Source: Micromonospora andamanensis
GTDB taxonomy: Bacteria; Actinomycetota; Actinomycetes; Mycobacteriales; Micromonosporaceae
DNA length: 64,000 bases
Direction: 5' to 3'
Assembly (NCBI RefSeq): GCF_016863495.1
Contig: NZ_BOOZ01000003.1
Location: 433,309 to 497,308, forward strand
The notes under the pieces are model-generated. The model made no database searches. It was not told the DNA's origin and saw only the letters and a program-made list of their open reading frames with translations. A program made the translations under genes and the position numbers. Every line of letters starts with the position of its first letter. Within the stretch, counting starts at the first letter, position 1. Of this stretch, positions 38,307-47,407 are shown piece by piece.

Positions 38307-38910
38307 CCCCGCCGGGGCCCGCCAGAGCCGGGGAATCATCTCCGCGAAGATCGTCGTCGCGGGTGGCTTCGGTGTCGGTAAGACCACGCTTGTCGGTGCG
38401 ATCTCCGAGATCACACCGTTGACCACCGAGGCGGTGATGACCTCGGCCGGCGTCGGCATCGACGACCCGTCCAAGGTGCCGGGCAAGGAGACCACCACGG
38501 TCGCCATGGACTTCGGCCGGATCACCATGGCGCAGGATCTGATCCTGTACCTCTTCGGCACGCCTGGGCAGACCCGGTTCTGGTTCATGTGGGACGAGAT
38601 CATCCGTGGTGCGGTAGGTGCCGCGGTACTTGTGGACACGCGCCGCATCACCGACGCGTTCGCCCCGCTCGACTACTTCGAGAACCGCAACCTGCCGTAC
38701 GTCGTCGCGCTCAACCGGTTCGACGGCGCGCCTCAGTACGAGCTGGACGAGGTGCGCGAGGCGTTGGCCATCTCGCCGGACGTGCCGTTGGTGATGACCG
38801 ACGCCCGGCAGCGGGAGTCGGTCAAGAGCGTTCTGGTGACGGTCGTCGAGCACGCCATGGCGCGACTCCAGGCCGAGCACGACCGAGGCTTCCCGACCCC
38901 TGTCGGATAG
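38287..38910 (+). CDS. Conservon GTP-binding protein (CvnD-like)
   Basis: A 207-residue Ras-like/MglA-type GTPase. P-loop GGFGVGKTT is near residues 26-34, the switch region lies around TSAGVGIDDPSKV, and FGTPGQTRF corresponds to the DxxG region with a Thr-Pro variation. The guanine motif NKxD is replaced by LNRFDG, a common conservon variant. GTG 38287 lies inside the 3' end of the DUF742 gene. The operon ends with the hairpin at 38927. Confidence 0.94.
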   Translation: MDFASYDPAGARQSRGIISAKIVVAGGFGVGKTTLVGAISEITPLTTEAVMTSAGVGIDDPSKVPGKETTTVAMDFGRITMAQDLILYLFGTPGQTRFWFMWDEIIRGAVGAAVLVDTRRITDAFAPLDYFENRNLPYVVALNRFDGAPQYELDEVREALAISPDVPLVMTDARQRESVKSVLVTVVEHAMARLQAEHDRGFPTPVG

Positions 38911-38926
38911 GCCCTGCGTTGGCGGC

Positions 38927-38969
38927 GTCCTCCCGCCGGTCCGGCCGAGGCCGGGGCCGGCGGGAGGAC
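38927..38969. terminator. Terminator between conservon and nitrate operon
   Basis: Arms 38927-38942 and 38954-38969 pair over 16 bp with one wobble; the loop (38943-38953) can pair further. It lies between converging stop codons at 38910 (+) and 38979 (-). Confidence 0.8.
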
Positions 38970-38978
38970 CGTACCGCC

Positions 38979-40067
38979 TCAGTCGACGCGGAGGCGGTAG
39001 CCCCGCTTGACCACCGTCTGCACGACGCGTGGTGCCTTCAGCCCGGCCCGCAACCGGGCCACCGCCATCTCCACGGCGTGCTCGTCGGCACCCCGGGGCA
39101 GCGTCCGCAGCAGTGCGGTACGCGACAGCACCCGCCCCGGGGTCTGGGCCAACGCCCGCAGCACGGCCATCGGCGCGGGGGCCAGTGGCCGCAGCTCACC
39201 GTCGACCACCGCCGCATGGCCGCGCAGGGTGAGCAGATGCCCGGCGACCTTGATGGTCACCGTACGGCGGGGTAGTTCGTCGACGATGGTGCGGACCAGC
39301 GCGCCGAGCCGGGCCCGGCTCGGCGCGCTCACCGGCACCCCGCGCCGGACCAGCGGTTCGGCGGTGACCTGGCCGACGCAACTGGCCAGCACGTCACTGC
39401 GCAGCGCGTCCAGCACCGCGTCCGTACGATCACCGGCGGCCCGCAGCAGCGCCTCCACCGCCGGCGCCGAGGTGAAGGTGACCGCGTCGACGAGCCGCCC
39501 CGCCACCAGGTCGACAAGCCGGTGCAGCGGCGCCGGGTCGGTAGGCGGGGCCCAGCGGTAGACCGGGATCTCGATGACCGTGGCACCCGCCTCCTCCAGC
39601 GCACGGGTGCACTCCGGCTGCCGTTCGCCGTGCAGCTGCATGGCGATCACCTGACCGGACACACCCCGCTGGCGCAGGTGGTCCACCACCTCGTCACAGC
39701 TCTCCGAGGCGGGCGACCACTGGTCGTACAGGCCGGCCGCCCGGATCGCGCCGCGGGCCTTGGGCCCCCGGGCCACCACGTACGCGTCACCGAGGACCCC
39801 ACGCAGCGGCTCGGCGAGCCCCCAACCCTCAGCGGCCTCCAGCCACCCGCGCATCCCGATGCCTGTGTTGGCCATCAGGATGTCGGGTGGCCGTTCCAGG
39901 CAGGCCCGGGTGGCCTCGCGCAACTCGGTGTCGTCCGCGAGCGGCACGATCCGCAGGGCGGGGGCGAGCACCACCCGGGCACCGCGCCGTTGGAGCAGCG
40001 CGGCGAGTTCGTCCCGCCGCCGGTCGGCGGTCACCCCGATGGTGAAGCCGGCCAGTTCCTCGCGCAT
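38979..40067 (-). CDS. HemD-like/winged-helix nitrogen regulator (NnaR type)
   Basis: A 362-residue protein joining a uroporphyrinogen-III synthase-like domain (about 1-255; FTIGVTADRRRDELAALLQR, LMANTGIGMRGW, VDAVTFTSAPAVEALL) to a C-terminal OmpR-type winged helix (about 270-360; PGRVLSRTALLRTLPRGADE, VQTVVKRGYRLRVD). Proteins of this architecture beside nirBD act as nitrate-assimilation regulators (NnaR in Streptomyces); the HemD part may sense a tetrapyrrole-linked signal. ATG 40067 shares a base with the nirD stop (TGATG) and follows AGGAGGG. It is the last gene of the operon. Confidence 0.88.
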   Translation of the reverse strand: MREELAGFTIGVTADRRRDELAALLQRRGARVVLAPALRIVPLADDTELREATRACLERPPDILMANTGIGMRGWLEAAEGWGLAEPLRGVLGDAYVVARGPKARGAIRAAGLYDQWSPASESCDEVVDHLRQRGVSGQVIAMQLHGERQPECTRALEEAGATVIEIPVYRWAPPTDPAPLHRLVDLVAGRLVDAVTFTSAPAVEALLRAAGDRTDAVLDALRSDVLASCVGQVTAEPLVRRGVPVSAPSRARLGALVRTIVDELPRRTVTIKVAGHLLTLRGHAAVVDGELRPLAPAPMAVLRALAQTPGRVLSRTALLRTLPRGADEHAVEMAVARLRAGLKAPRVVQTVVKRGYRLRVD

Positions 40068-40414
40068 CAGCCCTCCTGTCGCAGCCGCACCTCGACCATG
40101 CCGTTGTGGCAACGGACCTGGTGCCGGGCGACCGAGACGCCCGGCAGGTCGAGACAGTCCCCCGTGCGCAGGTCGTACACCTGCTTGTGCAGCGGCGACG
40201 CGACCGTCGGCACCTCGCCTCGGCTGCCCACGATGCCGCGGGAGAGCACGTACGCCCCGGAGACCGGGTCGAGGTTGTCGATCGCGTACAGCCCGTCCGC
40301 GGTCCGGAAGATCGCCACCTGCACCCCGGCGACCAGCGCGGCGACGCCACGGTCCTGGTCGAGGCGATCCAGCGGGCAGACGGTGACCCAGCTCAGTACC
40401 GTCGCGGCGGTCAT
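40067..40414 (-). CDS. nirD: Nitrite reductase (NADH) small subunit
   Basis: A 115-residue Rieske-fold subunit that accompanies NirB. The region is typical (LSWVTVCPLDRLDQDRGVAA, DNLDPVSGAYVLSRGIVG, ASPLHKQVYDLRTG), and the metal-binding Cys-His pairs of true Rieske proteins are absent, as expected for NirD. ATG 40414 overlaps the nirB stop by 4 bp. Confidence 0.95.
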   Translation of the reverse strand: MTAATVLSWVTVCPLDRLDQDRGVAALVAGVQVAIFRTADGLYAIDNLDPVSGAYVLSRGIVGSRGEVPTVASPLHKQVYDLRTGDCLDLPGVSVARHQVRCHNGMVEVRLRQEG

Positions 40415-42933
40415 CGACGCACCTCCGGCAGGCCGAGCGCGACCGGCTGGCGGCCCTGCGCGTCGGATGGATGTCCGCCGACGGGTACCGGTTGTCCGCG
40501 TTCGGTGACGAAGGTGATCGACGGGTCGGGCACCCCAGGCGCGTTGACGAACGAGGTGAACCGGCGCAGCCGGTCGGCGTCGCCCAGCACGTCCCGCCAC
40601 TCGTCCGAGTAGGACACCACGTGCCGGGCCATCGCGGCGTCGAGTTCGGCGCAGAGGCCGAGTGAGTCCTCCACGATCACCGCCCGGAGGTGGTCCAGGC
40701 CACCCTCCATCGCCTCGATCCAGGCGGCGGTGCGTTGCAGCCGGTCGGCGGTACGGATGTAGTACATCAGGAATCTGTCGATGAGCGTGACAAGCGCTTC
40801 GGTGGACAGGTCGGTGGCGAACAGGTCGGCGTGCCGGGGTCGGAAGCCGCCGTTGCCGCCGACGTAGAGGTTCCAGCCGGTTTCCGTGGCGATCACACCG
40901 AAATCCTTGCTGCGGGCCTCGGCGCATTCCCGGGCGCAGCCGGACACCGCCGACTTGATCTTGTGTGGGGCGCGGAGGCCCCGGTAACGCAGTTCCAGGG
41001 CGACGGCCAGTCCGACCGAGTCCTGCACCCCGTAGCGGCACCAGGTGGAGCCGACGCAGGACTTCACCGTGCGCAGCGCCTTGCCGTACGCGTGCCCGGA
41101 CTCGAACCCGGCGTCGACAAGCCGTCGCCAGATCTGCGGGAGCTGGTCCACCCGGGCGCCGAACAGGTCGATCCGCTGCCCCCCGGTGATCTTGGTGTAG
41201 AGGTTGAAGTCGCGGGCCACCTCGCCGATGACGATCAGCTTCTCCGGGGTGATCTCGCCACCCGGGATCCGGGGCACCACCGAGTAGCTTCCGTCGCGTT
41301 GCAGGTTCGCCAGGAAATGGTCGTTGGTGTCCTGCAACGAGGCCTGCTCGCCGTCGAGGATGTGACCGTTGCCGAGCGAGGCGAGGATCGAGGCGACTAC
41401 CGGTTTGCAGATGTCGCAGCCCCGCCCCCGACCATGCTCGGCGATCAGCCGGGAGAACGTCCTGATGCCGCGTACCCGGACGATGTCGAACAGCTCCTGC
41501 CGGCTGACGTCGAAGTGCTCGCACAGCGCCTTGGACTGGACGACACCTGCCGCGTCGAGCAACTGCTTGAGCATGGGTACGCAGGAGCCGCAGCTCGTGC
41601 CGGCCCGGGTGCACGTCTTCAGGGCGGCCACGTCGGCGCAGCCGTCCGCGATGGCCGAGTCGATGTCCCCCCGGGTCACCGCGTTGCAGGAGCAGACCTG
41701 GGCGGTCGCGGGCAGGGCGCCGGCCGTGGCTCCCACCGCGTCGTCGCCGGCCAGCAGGGCCAGCGGAGCGGCCGGCAGCGGCCCGCCGACGCTGGCGCGC
41801 AGGGTCGGGTACGCGCTGGCGTCGCCGACCAGCACCCCACCGAGCAGCGTCGACGCGTCGTCGGAGAGGACCAGCTTGGCGTACACCCGGGCGGCCGGGT
41901 CGGTCCAGGTGACGTCCAGGCAGCCCGGCGTGGCGCCGTGCGCGTCGCCGAACGAGGCGACGTCGACGCCGAGCAGCTTGAGCTTGGTGGCGGTGTCCGC
42001 GCCGGGGAACGTGGCGGCGCCACCGACCAGCCGGTCGGCCACCACCTCGGCCATCGCGTAACCGGGGGCGACCAGGCCGTAGCAGGTGCCGTCGACCGCC
42101 GCGCACTCGCCGACCGCGTAGATCCGCTCGTCGGTGGTGCGGCAGGCGGCGTCGACGAGCACGCCACCGCGCGGACCGATGTCGAGGCCGGCCGCCCGGG
42201 CCAGTTCGTCCCGGGGCCGGATGCCGGCGGCCACCACCACCAGATCGGCCTCGACCACCGCGCCGTCGGCGAGTTCCAGGGCGGCCACCGTCCCGTCCGC
42301 GCCGGGCCGCAGCGCGGTGGTGGCCACGCCCAGGTGGCAGGACACGTCAAGGTCCTCGACGTAGCGGCGGAGCATCGCGCCACCGGCGGTGTCCACCTGC
42401 ACCGGCATCAGCCGTGGGGCGAACTCCACGACGCTTGTGGTCAGCCCGAGCAGACGCAGCGCGTTCGCCGCCTCCAGGCCGAGCAGCCCGCCCCCGATCA
42501 CCGCCCCGGTGCGGCGGTCCTTCGCGTACCGGCGGATGGCGGCGAGGTCGTCGAGGGTCCGGTAGACGAAGACACCTGACAGGTCCGCGCCCGGCACCGG
42601 TGGCACGAACGGGTACGACCCGGTGGCGAACACCAGGACGTCGTACGGGTGCTCGCCGACGGTGGTGGTGACCACCCGCCGGCTCCGGTCCACGCCGGTG
42701 GCCGGCTCGCCGAGTCGCAGCTCCACCCCGTCGTGCGGCGTGTGCAGGTTCAGGTCCTCCTCGTCGGCGCCGTCGAAGTACGCCGAGAGCCGCACCCGGT
42801 CGTACGCCGGCCAGCTCTCCTCGGCGAGCACCGTGACCCGCCACAGTCCCTGTGGGTCGCGGGCCCGCAACGCGTCCACGAACCGCTGGCCGACCATGCC
42901 GTTGCCGATGACGACCACGTTTCCGCCGGTCAT
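40411..42933 (-). CDS. nirB: Nitrite reductase (NADH) large subunit
   Basis: An 840-residue enzyme reducing nitrite to ammonium. Domains in order: FAD/NADH oxidoreductase (VVVIGNGMVGQRFVDAL, about 5-290), a BFD-like 2Fe-2S domain (CSCNAVTRGDID and TSCGSCVPMLKQLL, about 415-475), a ferredoxin-like half domain and the 4Fe-4S/siroheme domain (CVGSTWCRYG and CARECAEARSKDFG, about 630-680). Length is normal. ATG 42933 overlaps the preceding stop. The siroheme requirement links it to the HemD-like regulator downstream only by theme, not by a shown reaction. Confidence 0.97.
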   Translation of the reverse strand: MTGGNVVVIGNGMVGQRFVDALRARDPQGLWRVTVLAEESWPAYDRVRLSAYFDGADEEDLNLHTPHDGVELRLGEPATGVDRSRRVVTTTVGEHPYDVLVFATGSYPFVPPVPGADLSGVFVYRTLDDLAAIRRYAKDRRTGAVIGGGLLGLEAANALRLLGLTTSVVEFAPRLMPVQVDTAGGAMLRRYVEDLDVSCHLGVATTALRPGADGTVAALELADGAVVEADLVVVAAGIRPRDELARAAGLDIGPRGGVLVDAACRTTDERIYAVGECAAVDGTCYGLVAPGYAMAEVVADRLVGGAATFPGADTATKLKLLGVDVASFGDAHGATPGCLDVTWTDPAARVYAKLVLSDDASTLLGGVLVGDASAYPTLRASVGGPLPAAPLALLAGDDAVGATAGALPATAQVCSCNAVTRGDIDSAIADGCADVAALKTCTRAGTSCGSCVPMLKQLLDAAGVVQSKALCEHFDVSRQELFDIVRVRGIRTFSRLIAEHGRGRGCDICKPVVASILASLGNGHILDGEQASLQDTNDHFLANLQRDGSYSVVPRIPGGEITPEKLIVIGEVARDFNLYTKITGGQRIDLFGARVDQLPQIWRRLVDAGFESGHAYGKALRTVKSCVGSTWCRYGVQDSVGLAVALELRYRGLRAPHKIKSAVSGCARECAEARSKDFGVIATETGWNLYVGGNGGFRPRHADLFATDLSTEALVTLIDRFLMYYIRTADRLQRTAAWIEAMEGGLDHLRAVIVEDSLGLCAELDAAMARHVVSYSDEWRDVLGDADRLRRFTSFVNAPGVPDPSITFVTERGQPVPVGGHPSDAQGRQPVALGLPEVRR

Positions 42934-44375
42934 CGCCCCACCTCCACCGGATCCGTTCTGGACAACCAGTCGACGATGCCGGCCACCGCGTCGCGGCATC
43001 CGCCGCAGCCGGTGCCGGCCCGCGTCCCCGCGACCATGGCGTCGACAGTGCGGGCTCCGTCCCGCCAACACCGCACGAGAGCGCCCTTGCTCACCGTGTT
43101 GCACTGGCAGACGGTGGCCGCGTCCGGCATCAGCGCCGGTGACGCGGCCGGTGCCGCGACAGCCCCGCCGACAGCCCGGCCGAGCAGCAGCGCCCGGCGG
43201 TCGGTGGGCACCGGGTGACCACGGTCGAACAGTTGGATCACGGTGCCCACCGAGGGGTTGTCGCCGAGCAGGATCGCGGCGGCCAACCGCTCGTCGTGGA
43301 TGCGCAACCAGGCGTACGTGCCCCGGGCCGGGTCGGCAAAGGTCAGCTCCTCGCCGGGGCCACCCGTCGGGTCACCCATCGCGGCGAGATCGATGCCGGC
43401 CGCCTTGAGTCGGGTGACCGCCGGTCGGGGCCGGTACCGGGCCAGTGGGTCCTGCCCGGTCACCACCTGGGCCACCACCCGGGCCTGCGCCCAGGCCGGT
43501 GCCACCAGCCCGGTAAGCGTGCCGTCGTGCTGGGCGCAGTCGCCGATCGCGGAGATGCGCCGGTCGCTGGTGCGCAGCCGGTCGTCGACGAGCACACCCC
43601 GGTCCACGGCCAGGCCGGCCGCCGCGGCGAGCGCGGTGTCCGGGCGTACGCCGCAGGCGAGGACCAGCAGATCGGCGTCGAGTGACCTACCGTCGGACAG
43701 CTCCAGCCGCACCCCTGCGGCGTCGGCGTGTACCGCAGTCGGTTCCACAGCCAGGTGGGTGGTCACGCCGAGACCGGCGAGCGTGCCGGCGAGCACGGCC
43801 CCGGCGGCCGGGTCGAGCTGACGGTCCATCAGGTACGGCACCCGGTGCACCACGCCCACGTCGAGCCCGCGGATGGCCAGCCCTCGGGCGGCCTCCAGGC
43901 CGAGCAGCCCACCGCCGAGCACCAGGGCGCGCCGGGCGGTGCCGGTGAGGGCGAGGATGCGCCGGCAGTCGTCAAGGGTGCGGAACGGGATCACCCGTTC
44001 CGGCAGGTGCTCCGGGTCGAGCCCGGGTAGCGCGGGCACCACCGCCCGGCTGCCGGTGGCGAGGACCAGGTGGTGGTACGGGATCCGGTCGCCGTCGTCG
44101 GTGCGTACCTGGCCGGTGGCCCGCTCGATCGCGCTCACCGTCACCCCGGTACGCAGGTCAACGCCACGTCCGGCGACCTCCGCCAGTTCCACGTCCGACT
44201 CGCCGATCTTGCCGGTGAGCAGGGTGGACAGCATGATCCGGTTGTACGCGGGGTGCGGTTCCGCGCCGAGTACGGTGACCTTGAGGTCCTCGCCCCGGGC
44301 GTGCAGTTCCGCGGCCACCCGGGCACCGGCCATCCCGTTGCCGACCACCACGACCCGCTCGCTGTGCCCGGTCAT
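42930..44375 (-). CDS. FAD/2Fe-2S reductase for nitrate reductase (NasB-like)
   Basis: A 481-residue protein resembling the N-terminal half of NirB: FAD fold VVVVGNGMAGARVAAEL at the start, NAD(P) fold ALVLGGGLLGLEAARGL in the middle, and a C-terminal BFD-like 2Fe-2S domain (CQCNTVSKGALV and GTGCGGCRDAVAGIV). It has no siroheme domain. Its place between nasA and nirB, with 4-bp overlaps on both sides, suggests that it passes electrons from NAD(P)H to the nitrate reductase. The gene name nasB is used for such subunits in some species, but usage varies. Confidence 0.9.
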   Translation of the reverse strand: MTGHSERVVVVGNGMAGARVAAELHARGEDLKVTVLGAEPHPAYNRIMLSTLLTGKIGESDVELAEVAGRGVDLRTGVTVSAIERATGQVRTDDGDRIPYHHLVLATGSRAVVPALPGLDPEHLPERVIPFRTLDDCRRILALTGTARRALVLGGGLLGLEAARGLAIRGLDVGVVHRVPYLMDRQLDPAAGAVLAGTLAGLGVTTHLAVEPTAVHADAAGVRLELSDGRSLDADLLVLACGVRPDTALAAAAGLAVDRGVLVDDRLRTSDRRISAIGDCAQHDGTLTGLVAPAWAQARVVAQVVTGQDPLARYRPRPAVTRLKAAGIDLAAMGDPTGGPGEELTFADPARGTYAWLRIHDERLAAAILLGDNPSVGTVIQLFDRGHPVPTDRRALLLGRAVGGAVAAPAASPALMPDAATVCQCNTVSKGALVRCWRDGARTVDAMVAGTRAGTGCGGCRDAVAGIVDWLSRTDPVEVGR

Positions 44376-46483
44376 GCCTTCTCCACCCGTACCGCGCAGA
44401 TCTTGAACTCCGGCATGCCGGAGATCGGGTCGACGGCGTCGTTGGTGACGGAGTTCGCCCGCGCCCGTCCACCCCAGTGGAACGGCGCGAAGACGGTGTC
44501 CGGCCGGATGCCCGGGCTGAGCCGGGCCGGTGCCTGGAACTCGCCGCGCCGCGAGAGCACCCGTACCGGCTCGCCGTCGGCGACGCCCAGCCGTTCGGCG
44601 AGGTCCGGATGCAGCTCCACGAACGCCTCGGGGGCCGCCCGGCGCAGCGCGGCCACCCGGCGCGTCTGGGTGCCGGACTGGTACTGGGCGAGCACCCGGC
44701 CGGTGGTGAAGTACAGCGGATAGTCGGCGCAGACCTCCTCGGCCGCCGGTCGGTGCTCCACCGGGTGGAACCGGGCCAACCCGTCGGCGGTGGCGAAGCG
44801 GTAGGTGAAGAGCCGGGGGGAGTCGGGCCCCTCGTCGTCCGGGCACGGCCAGTAGACACCGTCGGCGGCGTCGATCCGGTCCCAGCTGATCCCGGCGTAG
44901 TCGGCGATGCCACCGGCCGAGGCGCGGCGCAGCTCGGCGAAAACCGTGTGCGGGTCGTCGGGCGGCTGCCGCCCGGGCGCTCGGAGACGGCTGGACAGGG
45001 CGGTCAGGATCGACAGGTCGGTGCGGACACCCGCCGGGGGCGGACGGAGCGCCCGGCGGCGCAGCACCCGCCCTTCCAGATTGGTCATCGTGCCGTCCTC
45101 CTCAGCCCACTGGGCGGTGGGGAGTACCACGTCGGCCAGCGCGGCCGTCTCGGAGAGCAGGAAGTCGGTGACGACAAGCAGGTCGAGGTCGCGCAGGCGG
45201 CCCTCGATCCGGGCGGCGCGGGGTGCGGAGACCACCGGGTTCGAGCCGAACACCAGCAGCGCCCGTGGCCCCTGGTCGGTGCCGAGCGAGTCCAGCAGCT
45301 GGTACGCCGGTACGCCCGGCCCGGGCAGCTCGTCGGCGGGCACTCCCCAGACCTGTGCGACGTGGGCGCGGGCCTCCAGATCGTCGATGCGTCGGTACCC
45401 CGGGAGCTGGTCGGCCTTCTGCCCGTGCTCCCGACCACCCTGCCCGTTGCCCTGCCCGGTGAGGCAGCCGTACCCGGAGCCGGGACGGCCGGGCAGACCC
45501 AGCGCGAGGGCGAGGTTGACGAAGCCGGTGACGGTGTCGACGCCCTTGGCGTGCTGTTCGGCACCGCGTGCGGTGAGGATGATCGCCCGGCCTGCGGTGC
45601 CGAGGGCCCGCGCGGTCTCTTCCAGGTCGGCCACGGGCACCCCGGAGAGCGCTTCGGCGCGCGCCGGCCACCAGCCCGCCACGGTGCGCCGCACCTCGGT
45701 GAACCCGGTGGTACGGGTGGCGACGTAGTCGCCGTCGACGTACCCCTCGGTCAGGGCGATGTGCAGCAGCGCGTTTGCCACCGCCAGGTCGGTGCCGGGC
45801 AGCGGTTGCAGGTGCAGGTCGGCCTGCCGGGCGGTGGCGGTGACCCGAGGATCGATCACGATCAGCCGGCCACCCCGCTCCCGTTGCTCGGTCAGCCAGC
45901 GCATCAGCGGCGGCATGGTCTCCGCCGGGTTCGCGCCGACCAGCAGCAGGGTGTCCGCCCGACCGAGGTCGGACAGCGGGAACGGCAGGCCCCGGTCCAC
46001 CCCGAACGCCCGCATGCCGGCGGCAGCCGCCGACGACATGCAGAACCGTCCGTTGTAGTCGATGTGCCGGGTGCCCAGCGCCACCCGCGCGAACCGGCCC
46101 AGGGCGTACGCCTTCTCGTTCGTGAGCCCGCCGCCGCCGAAGACGGCGACCGCGTCGCGGCCGTGCTTCTCCTGCACGTCGCGAATGCCTGTGGTGATCC
46201 GGTCCAGCGCGGCGTCCCAGCTGGCCGGGCGCAGCTCGCCGCTGGCCGGGTCGCGCAGCAGGGGACTTGTCAACCGCTGCGGGTGGCTGAGCAGCTCGGC
46301 CGAGGTCCAGCCCTTCTGGCACAGGCCGCCCCGGTTGGTGGGGAACTGGCGGGGGAGCACGCTTACCGCGTCGTCCTCCTCGCGCAGGATCATCCCGCAC
46401 TGGAGGGCACAGTACGGGCAGTGGGTGGCCACCTCCCGGGGCTCCCGCCCCGGTGGCGTTGCCGGCCGTGCACCGTCTGTCAT
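44372..46483 (-). CDS. nasA: Assimilatory nitrate reductase catalytic subunit
   Basis: A 703-residue cytoplasmic molybdopterin oxidoreductase converting nitrate to nitrite. The 4Fe-4S site is HCPYCALQCG plus GGLCQKG (about 21-53). Molybdopterin regions include NGRFCMSSAAAAGMRAFGVD, GANPAETMPPLMRW and GQGNGQGGREHGQKADQLPG. There is no twin-arginine signal. It lacks the C-terminal 2Fe-2S domain found in longer NasA proteins; the next gene encodes one instead. ATG 46483 lies 25 bp from a GlnR-like box, and this is the first gene of the operon. Confidence 0.94.
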   Translation of the reverse strand: MTDGARPATPPGREPREVATHCPYCALQCGMILREEDDAVSVLPRQFPTNRGGLCQKGWTSAELLSHPQRLTSPLLRDPASGELRPASWDAALDRITTGIRDVQEKHGRDAVAVFGGGGLTNEKAYALGRFARVALGTRHIDYNGRFCMSSAAAAGMRAFGVDRGLPFPLSDLGRADTLLLVGANPAETMPPLMRWLTEQRERGGRLIVIDPRVTATARQADLHLQPLPGTDLAVANALLHIALTEGYVDGDYVATRTTGFTEVRRTVAGWWPARAEALSGVPVADLEETARALGTAGRAIILTARGAEQHAKGVDTVTGFVNLALALGLPGRPGSGYGCLTGQGNGQGGREHGQKADQLPGYRRIDDLEARAHVAQVWGVPADELPGPGVPAYQLLDSLGTDQGPRALLVFGSNPVVSAPRAARIEGRLRDLDLLVVTDFLLSETAALADVVLPTAQWAEEDGTMTNLEGRVLRRRALRPPPAGVRTDLSILTALSSRLRAPGRQPPDDPHTVFAELRRASAGGIADYAGISWDRIDAADGVYWPCPDDEGPDSPRLFTYRFATADGLARFHPVEHRPAAEEVCADYPLYFTTGRVLAQYQSGTQTRRVAALRRAAPEAFVELHPDLAERLGVADGEPVRVLSRRGEFQAPARLSPGIRPDTVFAPFHWGGRARANSVTNDAVDPISGMPEFKICAVRVEKA

Positions 46484-46507
46484 GTCGGCAAAGCGTGCCG
46501 TTGGGCA

Positions 46508-46545
46508 GTTTCCGGTCCGCGTCCCGTTTGTTTCGGTCCTGTCAA
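46508..46545 (-). promoter_or_regulatory. GlnR-like box upstream of nasA
   Basis: On the minus strand TTGAC-n6-GAAAC-n6-GACGC-n6-GAAAC. The known GlnR box is gTnAC-n6-GAAAC repeated with the same 6-base gaps. Three of four blocks match well; the third (GACGC) is weak. It also overlaps a TTGACA (-35 like). GlnR activates nitrogen genes in actinobacteria under nitrogen limitation. Confidence 0.65.
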
Positions 46546-46590
46546 GAGCCGCTCACACCGCACCGCGGCTGAGGGCCGGCTCGCGAGGTC

Positions 46591-46596
46591 TACAAT
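46591..46596 (+). promoter_or_regulatory. Candidate -10 of the methyltransferase gene
   Basis: TACAAT, 35 bp before the GTG start and just upstream of an AT-rich patch (TTATAT). No clear -35. Confidence 0.35.
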
Positions 46597-46630
46597 GTGG
46601 AACGGTAATCCTGTTATATGGGAGGCTGTT

Positions 46631-47362
46631 GTGAGCGTTGCCAAGGCGTTCGACGCGGTGGCGGGCGACTACGACGCCGCGCGCCGCAGGCTGATCCCCT
46701 GTTTCGACGCGTTCTACTCCACCGCCGTGGAGGTGGCCGCGCCACAGTTGCGGGCCGCCCTGGCGGCCGGGCGTACGCCCGAGGTGCTCGATCTCGGCGC
46801 CGGAACCGGTCTGCTCTCGTCGTTACTCTCCGCAGTCGTGCCGGGCGTGCGGCTGACCCTTGTGGATGCCGCACCGCAGATGCTTGCCGTCGCCGCCGAG
46901 CGGTTGGCCGGCCGGGGCGTCGCGCACCAGGTGGTGGTGGCCGACCTGGCTGACCCGCTGCCCGCCGGGCGTTACGACGCGGTGGTCAGCGCGTTGGCCA
47001 TTCACCACCTGGACGACGCCGCCAAGCGTGACCTCTACCGGCGGGCGGCAGGTGCGCTGATCTCCGGTGGGGTCTTCGTCAACGCCGAGCAGGTGGCCGG
47101 CCCGACCCCGGAACTGGACCGGCGCTACCACGAGGTCTGGCTGGCACAGGTCGCGGCGCTCGGCTCCGATTCCGCCGAGATCGCCGCTGCCGAGCAACGG
47201 ATGGCCTACGACCGCCCCGCACCGGTGGCGGAGCAGTGCCGTTGGCTGACCGAGGCGGGCCTGGCGGACGTGGACTGCTTCTTCAAGGCGTGGCGCTTCG
47301 CCGTGATCGGCGGCCACGCGCCGGACGGAACCGGCGCTGCGGGAGCGCCGACCGCTGGCTGA
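46631..47362 (+). CDS. Class I SAM-dependent methyltransferase
   Basis: A 243-residue methyltransferase with motif I VLDLGAGTGLLSSLL (about 53-67), acidic strand TLVDAAPQM, and post-motif VVSALAIHHLDD, the pattern of UbiE/Coq5-like small-molecule methyltransferases. Substrate unknown. It diverges from nasA, so shared regulation is possible but unproven. GTG 46631 follows GGGAGG by 5 bases. Confidence 0.88.
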   Translation: MSVAKAFDAVAGDYDAARRRLIPCFDAFYSTAVEVAAPQLRAALAAGRTPEVLDLGAGTGLLSSLLSAVVPGVRLTLVDAAPQMLAVAAERLAGRGVAHQVVVADLADPLPAGRYDAVVSALAIHHLDDAAKRDLYRRAAGALISGGVFVNAEQVAGPTPELDRRYHEVWLAQVAALGSDSAEIAAAEQRMAYDRPAPVAEQCRWLTEAGLADVDCFFKAWRFAVIGGHAPDGTGAAGAPTAG

Positions 47363-47407
47363 ACCGCCATCCGGCCGGGGTGAGCGGTACGTCGAGGATG
47401 ACTGGAA

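Noticed and set aside
40690..47362. Long + strand frames opposite nirB and nasA.
   Set aside because: Shadows of the minus-strand operon; the only real part is the methyltransferase beginning at GTG 46631.
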